NCBI RefSeq assembly: GCF_000381265.1
Contig: NZ_KB906253.1
Location: 620,001 to 684,000 of the forward strand
Direction: 5' to 3'
DNA length: 64,000 nucleotides
DNA from: Curvibacter lanceolatus ATCC 14669
GTDB lineage: Bacteria > Pseudomonadota > Gammaproteobacteria > Burkholderiales > Burkholderiaceae_C
In this document: positions 17,846 to 25,566 of the stretch, one piece after another
How positions within the stretch are numbered: the first letter of the stretch is position 1
Layout of the letters: each line of letters starts with the position of its first letter
Translations under genes and position numbers: made by a program
The notes under the pieces: model-generated
What the model was told of the DNA's origin: nothing
Seen by the model: the letters and a program-made list of their open reading frames with translations, nothing else
The model's database searches: none

Positions 17846-18559
17846 TCAGGTGAAATAGTCGTGAAAGACCGCCATTTCACAGTTCGCGACAAGCGCTCGA
17901 TAAGGGAAAACTGCCCAAGGCGCCTCAACTCGCAAGTCCGACAAGCGGGCCAGAATAGAGCCTCGCATCGCTGGCTTCACGGCCTGGCGCCAGTCGAGCA
18001 CCTGCCCCCAGGTCGAAGTTCCATTCAGGTGAACTGAAAACGCGGGAGTGCGCACGGATTCGACATATCTTTCGGGAAACAAGCGCTTGTAGGCTTCGAT
18101 GTTGTACAGCCAAGAGATGCCCATGACGACGGTCGCATGGCGCTCTTGGCGACGGATGTGCTCGAACATCATTCGAAGTTCGCTCAACCTGGCCTCAACG
18201 TTCGCTGATGCCAGCGGACTGGCTTCGACGCTCTCTGGGGGAACGAAGTGCAGCCGGAGAATTCCTGATGCGTTCGGTGGGTCGTATGAGAAACAACCGA
18301 AGGCTGGACCCTGGCTGACCACGGGTCTGTCAGCGTAGAGCTTCGAACACATAGATAGAACAGCATCGTCTCTGTCTGTGGCTGATTGGTCGACGCAAGC
18401 GAGAAAAGTTCGCCAAGGGCCTTCCCCGTTCGGTCCGGTCAAACCAAATCGACGTCGCAGGTTGGTGCAGCGGTCTATCGCTTCACTTAAAGCCACGCGG
18501 GATTTGGATGCGTACTGCTTCGAGAACGCAAGTTGAAGGGAAAAATAGTCTTCGAACAC
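17846..18559 (-). CDS. Hypothetical protein, accessory region
   Basis: Encodes 237 aa from a GTG at 18559; no SD is visible and no upstream ATG is in frame, so the start is uncertain. It is soluble, with Cys residues scattered (DRCTNLRRRFG, FLACVDQ) and no recognisable catalytic motif. The distribution of aromatic and Arg residues looks like a real folded protein, and codon bias fits coding on this strand. The GISWLYNIEAYKRLFP segment suggests an alpha/beta domain. Ends 39 nt from the MITE. Confidence 0.55.
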   Translation of the reverse strand: MFEDYFSLQLAFSKQYASKSRVALSEAIDRCTNLRRRFGLTGPNGEGPWRTFLACVDQSATDRDDAVLSMCSKLYADRPVVSQGPAFGCFSYDPPNASGILRLHFVPPESVEASPLASANVEARLSELRMMFEHIRRQERHATVVMGISWLYNIEAYKRLFPERYVESVRTPAFSVHLNGTSTWGQVLDWRQAVKPAMRGSILARLSDLRVEAPWAVFPYRALVANCEMAVFHDYFT

Positions 18560-18617
18560 GGCAGTCGAAAGTGAGCATTAGTGGCTGGCTCGTGGTGCAA
18601 TACACCGTCAGGTTGGG

Positions 18618-18646
18618 GGCTGCTTCTGGCCGAATTCTGTCCCACA
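18618..18646. repeat. 29-bp direct repeat, copy 1
   Basis: The segment starting GGCTGCTTCTGGCCGAATTC matches 19203-19231 at 26 of 29 positions in the same orientation. It lies about 60 nt upstream of the 237-aa ORF start, between two minus-strand genes. Confidence 0.7.
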
Positions 18647-18679
18647 TCATGATGCCACTGGTGGTCCCGAAGCAGCGGT

Positions 18680-19180
18680 TCAATCCACCGCTGCTCTCAG
18701 AGAGCAGGAGAGCACGTTGACCTCATGCCCGTAGTGCGCAGCCCTCTCTTCGTTCCGAAATCGCAGCTTGAATAAGACCCGTGCGGATGCCTTATTGGCT
18801 GGCCAGACAATGGCGACACACTCATCCAGACCCAGTTTTGTTCGGGCATGCTCAAGTGCAGCTTCGCCCGCTTCGGTTGCAAAACCCTGACCCCAGGCAT
18901 CTCGGACGAATCGATATGCCAGTTGGATACGACCAGTCGCCTCCAATGGCGTAAGGCTGACCCAACCGATTGGCTTAGCCTGATGCTCCACACACCAGTG
19001 ACCAAGGCCTGCTTCCGGCATGGCGGCGAGCGCGTTCAGCAACTCTGCTTGTCTGGCGGCCGTCGGCTCAATACGGCCGGTGGTGTGCTTCATCACCTCT
19101 GGGTCTGCTTCCATCGCCAAGATGAAGGACATATCTCCTGGGGTTAGCCGTCGAAATGTCAGTCTCAGGGTGCGTTCCAT
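18680..19180 (-). CDS. GNAT-family N-acetyltransferase (RimJ/RimL type)
   Basis: Encodes 166 aa from ATG 19180. Acetyl-CoA dependent transferase fold: LRLTFRRLTPGDMSFIL at the N-terminus, the beta-strand GWVSLTPLE, and the CoA-binding loop VRDAWGQGFATEAGEAALE near residue 95 (RxxGxG/A type). The tail NKASARVLFKLRFRNEE is typical for ribosomal-protein or small-molecule acetyltransferases. Substrate unknown. The open frame continues upstream without a start-like context, so the internal ATG is preferred. Confidence 0.85.
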   Translation of the reverse strand: MERTLRLTFRRLTPGDMSFILAMEADPEVMKHTTGRIEPTAARQAELLNALAAMPEAGLGHWCVEHQAKPIGWVSLTPLEATGRIQLAYRFVRDAWGQGFATEAGEAALEHARTKLGLDECVAIVWPANKASARVLFKLRFRNEERAAHYGHEVNVLSCSLRAAVD

Positions 19181-19202
19181 TTTGTGAAGTCGAAGCTTGA
19201 AT

Positions 19203-19231
19203 GGCTGCTCCTGGCCGGATTCTGACCCACA
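19203..19231. repeat. 29-bp direct repeat, copy 2
   Basis: GGCTGCTCCTGGCCGGATTC and the following nine bases match copy 1 (18618-18646) with three substitutions. It lies 23 nt upstream of the GNAT start codon, as copy 1 lies upstream of the next gene. Confidence 0.7.
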
Positions 19232-19344
19232 ACCAAGCTTGCTGACAGGCCCGCCGCACAAGTGGTCACCCATTCTGATCACCCAGCACTGCCTTTCCCA
19301 CTCCGCTCCAAAAGCCTCTTGAGTTGCTCCGCTGAAACCCGGCT

Positions 19345-19527
19345 TCACACAGGCCCACACGCCGTACAGGCCCTGAACTGCTGCCCATTTTCAAGGGCGA
19401 CAGATCGTTTGAACGCCAGAAGCTTGAGCCCGCTCGGGTAGAAGTAGCTTGTGGCGCCATCGTCGGCGGAAGGCAGCAATTGGCCTTCAACGGTCTCGTG
19501 AGAGTGGCATGCCGGGCAGGTGATCAT
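19345..19527 (-). CDS. Small zinc-ribbon protein, possibly frameshifted
   Basis: Encodes 60 aa from ATG 19527 (MITCPACHSHETVEG). CPAC near the start and CTAC near the end form a four-Cys zinc ribbon, with a beta-hairpin middle (SYFYPSGLKLLAFKRS). The frame stops two residues after CTACG, where related zinc ribbons continue with a VW-containing segment. A neighbouring frame reads VWACVKPGFS at that point, so a frameshift near 19355 may have truncated it. Confidence 0.5.
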   Translation of the reverse strand: MITCPACHSHETVEGQLLPSADDGATSYFYPSGLKLLAFKRSVALENGQQFRACTACGPV

Positions 19528-19599
19528 GGTGGACGGCGTTCGGGCGACAGCCACCGGGTTGCGCCGTGGTGCTGTGTTGGCACCCCAGCCGCTGGAGCC

Positions 19600-19615
19600 A
19601 GGCACACAGCTTGCA
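19600..19615 (+). promoter_or_regulatory. Sigma-54 promoter of the globin-like gene
   Basis: AGGCACACAGCTTGCA matches TGGCACGNNNNTTGCW except for the first T and the G at position 7, with the GG and GC dinucleotides perfectly spaced. Predicted start near 19626, immediately before the palindrome at 19630. It implies nitrogen-fixation control of the downstream gene. Confidence 0.65.
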
Positions 19616-19629
19616 ATGCTTCATCGACC

Positions 19630-19647
19630 TATGTAGCGCGCTACATA
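19630..19647. promoter_or_regulatory. Perfect 18-bp palindromic operator
   Basis: TATGTAGCGCGCTACATA is its own reverse complement. It begins about 4 nt downstream of the predicted sigma-54 start, where a bound dimer would block transcription. The regulator is not identifiable from the half-site TGTA-N6-TACA. Confidence 0.65.
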
Positions 19648-19690
19648 AACGCGACAAGCCCTGTGCCAACCCTGACAAAGCCGACACGCC

Positions 19691-20380
19691 ATGAACGCCT
19701 CCGCACCCCAACACACCGCCACGCCCCATGAACGCACCGGCCTGCCAGCAACCCCCGGCGCGGCTGCCGAGGGGCCCAGCGCGCGCTACAGCCCGTGCTC
19801 GCGGGCCAGTTACCAGACCCTGGTGTGGCCACGGGGGGCGGCGGGCACGGCTGGCAGTGGCCGTGGCGGTGGGGGCTGGCAGGGCGATCCCGACCCGCCG
19901 GCCGGCTCGTTGCACCAGCGCCTGCCCCAGCTGCCCCAGCCGCCGCACCGGCTGCTGGCCTTGTGCAACGAAGAGGGGTTGCGCCGGCTGGTGGCCTTGC
20001 ACATGGCGCGCCTGCGCAACACGCCGCTGTTTGCCCCCGCCGGGCCGTGTTTTGATTGCGTGGCGCAGCGCGTGGCCGATTTTGTGGTCGAGTCTTGCGG
20101 CGGGCCGCTGTATTACAGCCAGCGCCACAGCCGTCTGCAGGCCGGCTATGGCCTGCCTCTGCTGCTCGACCCGCCGGGCCGCGAGCTGTGGCTGGTGCAG
20201 CTTTGGCACGCCATGGACGATGCCGGCCTGGCGCCTGGCCTGCGGGCCGATTACTGGAACTGGGCCGAGCCCCTGTCGGTGCACCTGCTGGCACCGCAGG
20301 CGCGCCACGCCGGGCTCAGCCGCTACCCGTACGACACGGTGCGCAGCTGGTTTCTCAACACGGCCCCCTTGGATGCCTGA
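19691..20380 (+). CDS. Globin-like protein lacking the proximal histidine
   Basis: Encodes 229 aa. A disordered Ala/Gly/Pro-rich N-terminus of about 80 residues is followed by a region resembling group II truncated haemoglobins. NEEGLRRLVALHMARL matches helix B/C, VADFVVESCGGPLYYSQR matches the WLGGPxxY segment, and the distal half ends HAMDDAGLAPGLRADYWNW. Where the family has RMRHxPF this protein has LQAGYGLPLL, so the haem-ligating His is replaced by Tyr153. Haem binding is therefore doubtful. It has its own sigma-54-type promoter and palindromic operator. ATG 19691 lacks a clear SD. Confidence 0.6.
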   Translation: MNASAPQHTATPHERTGLPATPGAAAEGPSARYSPCSRASYQTLVWPRGAAGTAGSGRGGGGWQGDPDPPAGSLHQRLPQLPQPPHRLLALCNEEGLRRLVALHMARLRNTPLFAPAGPCFDCVAQRVADFVVESCGGPLYYSQRHSRLQAGYGLPLLLDPPGRELWLVQLWHAMDDAGLAPGLRADYWNWAEPLSVHLLAPQARHAGLSRYPYDTVRSWFLNTAPLDA

Positions 20381-20536
20381 GCGGCGCGGTTCTTGCGGAA
20401 TGGCTGCCGTGTCCGATGCTTGATTGCTCTTGGTGCCCTCCAGGGTCGGGTGGCGCGTTGGCGCTTGCCTGGCGCGTGCCTGGCGGCTGCCATGGCTCGA
20501 ATTTCAGAAAGTCTGCCTGTGTCGTCTTTGTCGCAA

Positions 20537-21574
20537 ATGTCGTTTTTGTTGCCCACACCGGGCCTTACCCGCCTGGGCGTGTTCCTCAACGTGGAAGACC
20601 CACACCACGACCCGGCCGGCGCCTTGCATGAACTGGTGAACACGGCCGTGGCGGCCGAGGCTCAGGGCTACGAATCGGTGTGGCTGGCCGAGCACCACCA
20701 CAACGGCTTTGCCATTGGCAGCGCCCTCACGGTGTTGCTGGGCCACATTGCGGCGCTGACCACGCGGATTCGCCTGGGCACCGGGGCGGCCCTGCTGCCC
20801 TTGAACGACCCGGTGCGCATCGCCGAGCAGGTGGCCACGCTCGACTTGCTGAGCCAGGGCCGCATCGAGTTTGGCGTGGGGCGGGGCGGGCCGTTTCCGG
20901 AGCAGTACCGCCAGGTGGGCCTGGCCTCGGCCGACGAGGCCCGGGCCCATCTGCATGAGGCGCTGGCGCTGATCCGGCGGCTGTGGGCCCCCGCACAGAG
21001 CGGGGCGGACGGCGAGGGCGGCGTTGACTTTTCGGGTCGCTTCTACCAGGTCAGCGGCCTGCGGCTTGAGCCCAAGCCGCTGCAGCGACCGGTGCCGGTG
21101 TGGCTGGCCAGCCTCAGCCCTGACTCTTGCGAACTGGCCGCTGAGCATGGCGACGGCCTGATGGCCACGCCTTCGTCCGATCTGGCGCAGGTGGCCCAGG
21201 TGGTGCAGGCACAGCGCGTCCGGCAGGGTGACTTGCGCTTTGCGATCGCGCGCTTCTTTCATTGCGAGGCCGACCCTGGGCAGGCTCTGGCGCGTGGCCT
21301 GGCCGGGGTGCGCGCCTACCCGTTGGAGATGGGGGTGCAGTTTGCGCCGGGCAAGCGCCCGCCCATGTTCGAGCCCGATGCGCCCGACGAGGTGATCCTG
21401 GCCAACGCCGTGATCGGCGACCCGGCCCAGTGCCTGGCCCAGGTGCAGCGCCTGCAGGCCTTGTTGGGCCCGCACCTGTTGCTGCTCAAGCCCGCCGCCC
21501 ATGAGCCCGCCCAGGCTCGCGCGGCGCTGGGCCTGTTCATGTCGGAAATGCGACAAAAAGGCCTGGCCCAGTGA
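20537..21574 (+). CDS. Luciferase-like flavin monooxygenase (LLM family)
   Basis: Encodes 345 aa from ATG 20537, where family members usually begin (MSFLLPTPGLTRLGVFLN). A longer start at ATG 20492 exists; neither has an SD. It is a TIM-barrel flavin-dependent oxidoreductase: AEHHHNGFAIGSA near residue 50, LGTGAALLPLNDPVRIAEQ, and GVGRGGPFPEQYRQVG near residue 115 are family motifs. LLM genes are frequent companions of nif and mod genes in proteobacteria; the substrate is unknown. modE follows 135 nt downstream. Confidence 0.88.
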   Translation: MSFLLPTPGLTRLGVFLNVEDPHHDPAGALHELVNTAVAAEAQGYESVWLAEHHHNGFAIGSALTVLLGHIAALTTRIRLGTGAALLPLNDPVRIAEQVATLDLLSQGRIEFGVGRGGPFPEQYRQVGLASADEARAHLHEALALIRRLWAPAQSGADGEGGVDFSGRFYQVSGLRLEPKPLQRPVPVWLASLSPDSCELAAEHGDGLMATPSSDLAQVAQVVQAQRVRQGDLRFAIARFFHCEADPGQALARGLAGVRAYPLEMGVQFAPGKRPPMFEPDAPDEVILANAVIGDPAQCLAQVQRLQALLGPHLLLLKPAAHEPAQARAALGLFMSEMRQKGLAQ

Positions 21575-21709
21575 TTGCTCTGTCACGGCAACAGTTTTTG
21601 CAAGAGTCCTTCGCTGGCCTTGCCTGCCACCCCATGCCCCTGCCCACTGCTGCCCTTGCCTGCCTGCCATGCCCGGCGCTCTGCGCCGGCGCGGCAACCG
21701 AGGGGGTGC

Positions 21710-22504
21710 ATGGCTGATTCAACCTTGCTCAGTGGCGACCTGAGGCTGGCCGGCCGCCTCGATGGGCGTTTTTTTGAGCTGCTGGAGGCCCTGCACGCCA
21801 CGGGCTCGATCAACCGCGCCGCCCGCGCCGCGGGCTACACCTACAAAGGCGCCTGGCTGATTCTGGAGAGTGCTGCCAAGCTGGCGCACGAACCCCTGGT
21901 GGAGCGCGTGGTGGGCGGGCGTGGCGGCGGGGGCACCCGCCTCACGCCGGCCTCGCTGGGCCTGCTGGCCGCGTGGCGCCATCTGCAAACCCAACAAGCC
22001 GCCTTCTTGCGCCAGCAAGAGGCCTGGCTCACCCAGCAACCGGCACTCGCCGGGCTTTTAAGGAGCGTTTCCATGAAGACCACCGCACGCAACCAGTTCG
22101 CCGGCAGCATCACGGCCATCGAAAGCGGCCCCGTCACCACCCAGGTCTGCGTGCAGATCGCCGGCGGCCATGAGGTGGTGGCCACCCTGACCAGCAAGGC
22201 GGCCGAGCGCCTCAAGCTGGCCCTGGGCAAGGCTGCCATCGTGATGATCAAATCGTCGGCCGTGGTGCTGGTGACCGACTTTGGCGGCTATGCCCTGTCG
22301 GCGCGCAACCAGTTTGCCGGCACCCTGTCGCGGGTGGAGCGCGGCGCCGTGTCCTCGCTGGTGGTGCTGACCCTGCCCGGCGGCATGCACCTGACCGCCA
22401 GCGTCACCAACGACGCGGTGGACGCCCTGGCCCTGCAGGTAGGCCAGGCCGCCACGGCGGTGTTCAAGGCCTATTCGGTGATGGTGGCTGTGGCGGTGGA
22501 TTGA
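21710..22504 (+). CDS. modE: Molybdate-responsive regulator ModE
   Basis: Encodes 264 aa from ATG 21710, with SD GAGGGGG. The N-terminal winged helix-turn-helix (residues about 15-90) has GSINRAARAAGYTYKGAW and RLTPASLGLL. Two tandem molybdate-binding Mop/TOBE repeats follow, each opening ARNQFAGSI/TL (about residues 125-190 and 200-262). Molybdate-bound dimers normally repress modABC and tune Mo-dependent genes; location beside nif fits Mo-nitrogenase demand. No modABC in the window. Confidence 0.95.
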   Translation: MADSTLLSGDLRLAGRLDGRFFELLEALHATGSINRAARAAGYTYKGAWLILESAAKLAHEPLVERVVGGRGGGGTRLTPASLGLLAAWRHLQTQQAAFLRQQEAWLTQQPALAGLLRSVSMKTTARNQFAGSITAIESGPVTTQVCVQIAGGHEVVATLTSKAAERLKLALGKAAIVMIKSSAVVLVTDFGGYALSARNQFAGTLSRVERGAVSSLVVLTLPGGMHLTASVTNDAVDALALQVGQAATAVFKAYSVMVAVAVD

Positions 22505-22660
22505 GGGTGGGGGCGCATGACCTCGATGGCGCCACCCAAGAAGAGGCGCCCCAAAGCTCCATCCGCTGAGGGCGTGCTGAGTGGATTCACGGTTGGCTGT
22601 GCCAAGGCCTGAAGCCGCCACCCTCCAGGGGGCGCGCTTTCAGATCTAGCGCGGCAGCCT

Positions 22661-22696
22661 AAAAAAATGGCCGTCAGATGAATTCACCTGACGGCC
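22661..22696 (-). terminator. Rho-independent terminator (minus strand)
   Basis: GGCCGTCAG (22669-22677) pairs with CTGACGGCC (22688-22696), a 9-bp GC-rich stem. On the minus strand it is followed by seven T (complement of 22661-22667). It terminates the substrate-binding-protein gene ending at 22912. The rest of 22505-22911 contains no gene I can support. Confidence 0.85.
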
Positions 22697-22911
22697 AGAT
22701 CAAAAGCCCGACGATGTGTTCGTCGAACTGAAGCTCACCCCCGCGAGCTATGGAGCTGCGCTGACCACCGCGTTGTTTCAACTCGATACTCAGCGCATGG
22801 ATTCAGTATCTGTGCCGCCAGGCTGCCGGTGAACGAAGCCATTTGCATATCCATAGGTGGGAATCGGCAGCGCATTTCCAAAATCAGTCGAGGTGGCTGG
22901 CGCCCCTCCAT

Positions 22912-23994
22912 TCACACGCCTGAAATCTTGCCGTTGGCCTGGTACACGGGCCAGTAGTTCTCCAACTTCAGCTCGGTCAAGGCGGCTTGCAGAAAGCGGG
23001 TGTCGATCCAGCCATCGACATTGAACTTGGCGCGGGTCAGCTTGAACTTGTAGGCCTGCTCGACCGCGTCCTTGTAGCGGGCCACCAGAAAGGGGTCGAA
23101 CTGCGGGTTGAAGCGCACGCGCAGTGGCTCGCCGTCGTAGTCTTCCTTCCACACCTCGTAGGGGAAGCCGGTGCGTGCCCAGATGCGGAACACCTCGTCG
23201 CGGTTCAGGTCGTCAGAGGCCCAGCGGGCGGTCTGCACCACGGCCTTGACCAGGCGTTGCGTGAGCGCGGGCTGGGCCCCGGCGAACTCGTCCGTCACCA
23301 GCAAATGGCCTTGGCGCGTGAAGATGGGTGAATCGCCCTTGCTCGAATACACGATGCGCGCCGTGCCATTGAGCCGCAGCGAGATCAGATCGAGCCCGCC
23401 GAACAAGGCGTCGATGTCTTTGCTGGCCAGCGCGGCCTTGCCTGCAGCGGTGTCGAGGTTGAGGGCGCGCAGGTCTTTCTCGGTCAGGCCGTTGGCCTCC
23501 AGCAGGCGGTTGATGGGCAGCTGTGCATTGGTGCCCTTGAAGATGGCCACGCGTTTGCCGCGCAGGTCTTTGACCGACTGGATGGGCGAGTCCGGCGGCA
23601 TCGCCAGGTAGATGTTGGAGCGGATGCCGGTGGCCAGGATCAGCCGGGTCTTGAGCCCTGCCGCCTTGGCCACGATGGCGGGCAAATCGCCCTGAAAGGC
23701 AAAGTCCAGCTGCTTGTTGGCCAGCGCCTCATTCACGGCCGGTCCGGCCCCCTTGAAGAAGAACCACTCGATCTTGATGTTGTCGCGGCTGAACTCCTGC
23801 TCGATCCAGCCCTTGGCGTGGGCGATCGAGATCGAACTGCCGTAAAAGCCCGGTGGGTTGCCGATCGCGGGCTGGGCCACGCCCAGGCGGATGGTGGTCA
23901 CGGGAGCTGGTGATTGGGCCCAGGCGCCGGCACCCTGGGCTGCAGCCGCGAACGCCAGGGCTGATTTGACGATGTCTCTGCGATGAAGATCCAT
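22912..23994 (-). CDS. ABC-type sulfonate/nitrate/taurine periplasmic binding protein
   Basis: Encodes 360 aa from ATG 23994 with SD AAGGA at 8 nt. A signal peptide at residues 1-27 carries HRRDIVKSALAFAAA, twin-arginine-like. The SsuA/NMT1-type fold follows: RLGVAQPAIGNPPGFYG, QLDFAFQGDLPAIVAKAAG, DLRGKRVAIFKGTNA. The ligand class (alkanesulfonate, taurine, nitrate or thiamine precursor) cannot be told apart here. No permease or ATPase genes adjoin it, so it is an orphan receptor in this window. Confidence 0.88.
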   Translation of the reverse strand: MDLHRRDIVKSALAFAAAAQGAGAWAQSPAPVTTIRLGVAQPAIGNPPGFYGSSISIAHAKGWIEQEFSRDNIKIEWFFFKGAGPAVNEALANKQLDFAFQGDLPAIVAKAAGLKTRLILATGIRSNIYLAMPPDSPIQSVKDLRGKRVAIFKGTNAQLPINRLLEANGLTEKDLRALNLDTAAGKAALASKDIDALFGGLDLISLRLNGTARIVYSSKGDSPIFTRQGHLLVTDEFAGAQPALTQRLVKAVVQTARWASDDLNRDEVFRIWARTGFPYEVWKEDYDGEPLRVRFNPQFDPFLVARYKDAVEQAYKFKLTRAKFNVDGWIDTRFLQAALTELKLENYWPVYQANGKISGV

Positions 23995-24313
23995 GCGGGG
24001 TCCTTGAAGGGTAAGACGGATGGGGGCGACCTGGGATGGGTGGCCTGGGATGACACGGGCTGTCGCCAGGTGGCGCCACACCAAGCGGTGGCCCGCGCCC
24101 TTGAAGGCCGACAGGCCCAGGCCAGTCAAGTTCACTTGCAGACCCGATGCACGCCCCCTTGATGGGTTGCAGCGTATGGAATGGGCGCCTTTGCCCCAAC
24201 GACTGAATCTGAATGAGGACATTACAAAATCAGCAAGCGATCGCCTCGCGTGGCGTGCCCCGCCGGTGAGCGCGCTATAAAGGCGCTGTCTGCCCACCCC
24301 ACAAGGAGCGCCC
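23995..24313. promoter_or_regulatory. Divergent intergenic region
   Basis: 319 nt between the divergent binding-protein gene and lrgA. It should hold both promoters, but I see no recognisable operator or consensus sigma-70 pair strong enough to name. No ORF. Confidence 0.4.
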
Positions 24314-24673
24314 GTGATCCATGGTTTTTTGCAACTGCTGGCCTTCCAGGCGCTGGGTGAGTTGTGCAGCCGCTTTGCGCTGCCCTTCATCCCCGGGCCG
24401 GTGCTGGGCCTGGTGTTGCTGCTGGCCTTCCTGGGCCTGCGCGGGTCGGTACCGGCCAGCATCGATCTGGTGGGCAGCGGCATCCTGCAGCACCTGGGCT
24501 TGCTGTTCATCCCGGCCTCGGTGGGCGTCATCATGTACCTGCCTTTGCTGGCCGCGAACGCGCTGGCCCTGGGGCTGGCCCTGGTGCTGAGCGTGGCGGC
24601 CACCATCGCGGTGACGGCGCTGGTGCTCAAGGCTGTGGCCCGCCCCAGCCCGGAGGACGAGCATGCGCCCTGA
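24314..24673 (+). CDS. lrgA: CidA/LrgA-family holin-like membrane protein
   Basis: Encodes 119 aa from a GTG with a strong SD (AAGGAGCG). Four hydrophobic helices span most of the protein. The family motif FIPGPVLGLVLLL is near residue 25, and LLFIPASVGVIMYLP follows. CidA/LrgA proteins form membrane oligomers influencing murein hydrolase activity and metabolite (e.g. pyruvate) export with LrgB. It overlaps lrgB by 11 nt. Confidence 0.92.
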   Translation: MIHGFLQLLAFQALGELCSRFALPFIPGPVLGLVLLLAFLGLRGSVPASIDLVGSGILQHLGLLFIPASVGVIMYLPLLAANALALGLALVLSVAATIAVTALVLKAVARPSPEDEHAP

Positions 24674-25394
24674 TCTGCCCCACATCCACGAGATCTGGGT
24701 GTATCTGGCGGGCAGCCCGCTGTTTGCGCTGCTGCTCACCCTGGGGGCCTATGCCTTCGGGCTGTTCTGCTACGAGCGCAGCCGGCGCAACCCCTTGGCC
24801 AACCCGGTGCTGCTGGCCTTGCTGGTGGTGGCCCTGGGCCTGACCCTGGCCGACATGCCCTATGCGCGCTACTTCGAGGGGGCGCAGTTTGTGCACTTTC
24901 TGCTGGGCACGGCCACCGTGTCGCTGGCCATCCCGATCTACAAGGGCTGGTCGTCGCTGCGCGGGCGCTTTGGCGTGCTGCTGCTGGCGCTGGCGGCGGG
25001 CGGGGTGTGCTCGATCGCCGTGGCGGTGGGTGTGCTCAGCTTGCTCCATGCCGATGCGGCCCTGGTGCGCGCCATGTTCGCCAAATCGGTCACCGCCCCG
25101 ATTGCCATGGGCATTGCCGAGCGCATCGGGGCCTCGCCCACGCTGACGGCGGTGTTCGCCGTCACCACCGGCATCCTGGGCGCCGTGCTGGGGCGCTATG
25201 TGCTCAATGCCTGCCGGGTCACGGCGTGGTGGCAGCGCGGCTTTGCACTGGGGGTGGCCGCGCACGGTATCGGCACCTCGCGGGCCTTCAGCGTGCACCC
25301 GGCCGCCGGCACCTATGCCAGCCTGGGCATGGGCCTGCACGGCATCCTGGGGGCCACGCTGATCCCGGTGGTGCTGCGCTGGGTGTCGGGCTGA
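24663..25394 (+). CDS. lrgB: LrgB/CidB-family membrane protein
   Basis: Encodes 243 aa with multiple transmembrane helices. Family signatures: FLLGTATVSLAIPIYKGW near residue 80, FAKSVTAPIAMGIAERIG near residue 140, and AAHGIGTSRAF near residue 200. Partner of LrgA, translationally coupled through the overlap. Start ATG 24663. Confidence 0.93.
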   Translation: MRPDLPHIHEIWVYLAGSPLFALLLTLGAYAFGLFCYERSRRNPLANPVLLALLVVALGLTLADMPYARYFEGAQFVHFLLGTATVSLAIPIYKGWSSLRGRFGVLLLALAAGGVCSIAVAVGVLSLLHADAALVRAMFAKSVTAPIAMGIAERIGASPTLTAVFAVTTGILGAVLGRYVLNACRVTAWWQRGFALGVAAHGIGTSRAFSVHPAAGTYASLGMGLHGILGATLIPVVLRWVSG

Positions 25395-25566
25395 GGCGCT
25401 CCCGGGGCTGAGGGTTGGAGCCCGGCGCCGGGGCGCCGGGGCGGGGCTGGGCGTGTCGTTTTTCGCCAAGCGCATTGGTCAATCCAGCCATTGGCGGGCT
25501 GTGCAGGGCTGCCTACGCTTGGCGCTCACACCCTCCGATCGACCCTTCACCCGAGTAGCGACCACC

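Noticed and set aside
19578-19593. TGGCACCCCAGCCGCT as the sigma-54 promoter of the globin-like gene
   Set aside because: Spacing fits, but the -12 side is CCGCT; the overlapping match at 19600-19615 with TTGCA is clearly better.
16000-19605. Integron gene-cassette array
   Set aside because: All ORFs share one orientation and include a GNAT gene, but the intergenic DNA lacks the paired RYYYAAC / GTTRRRY core sites expected of attC, and no integrase is present.
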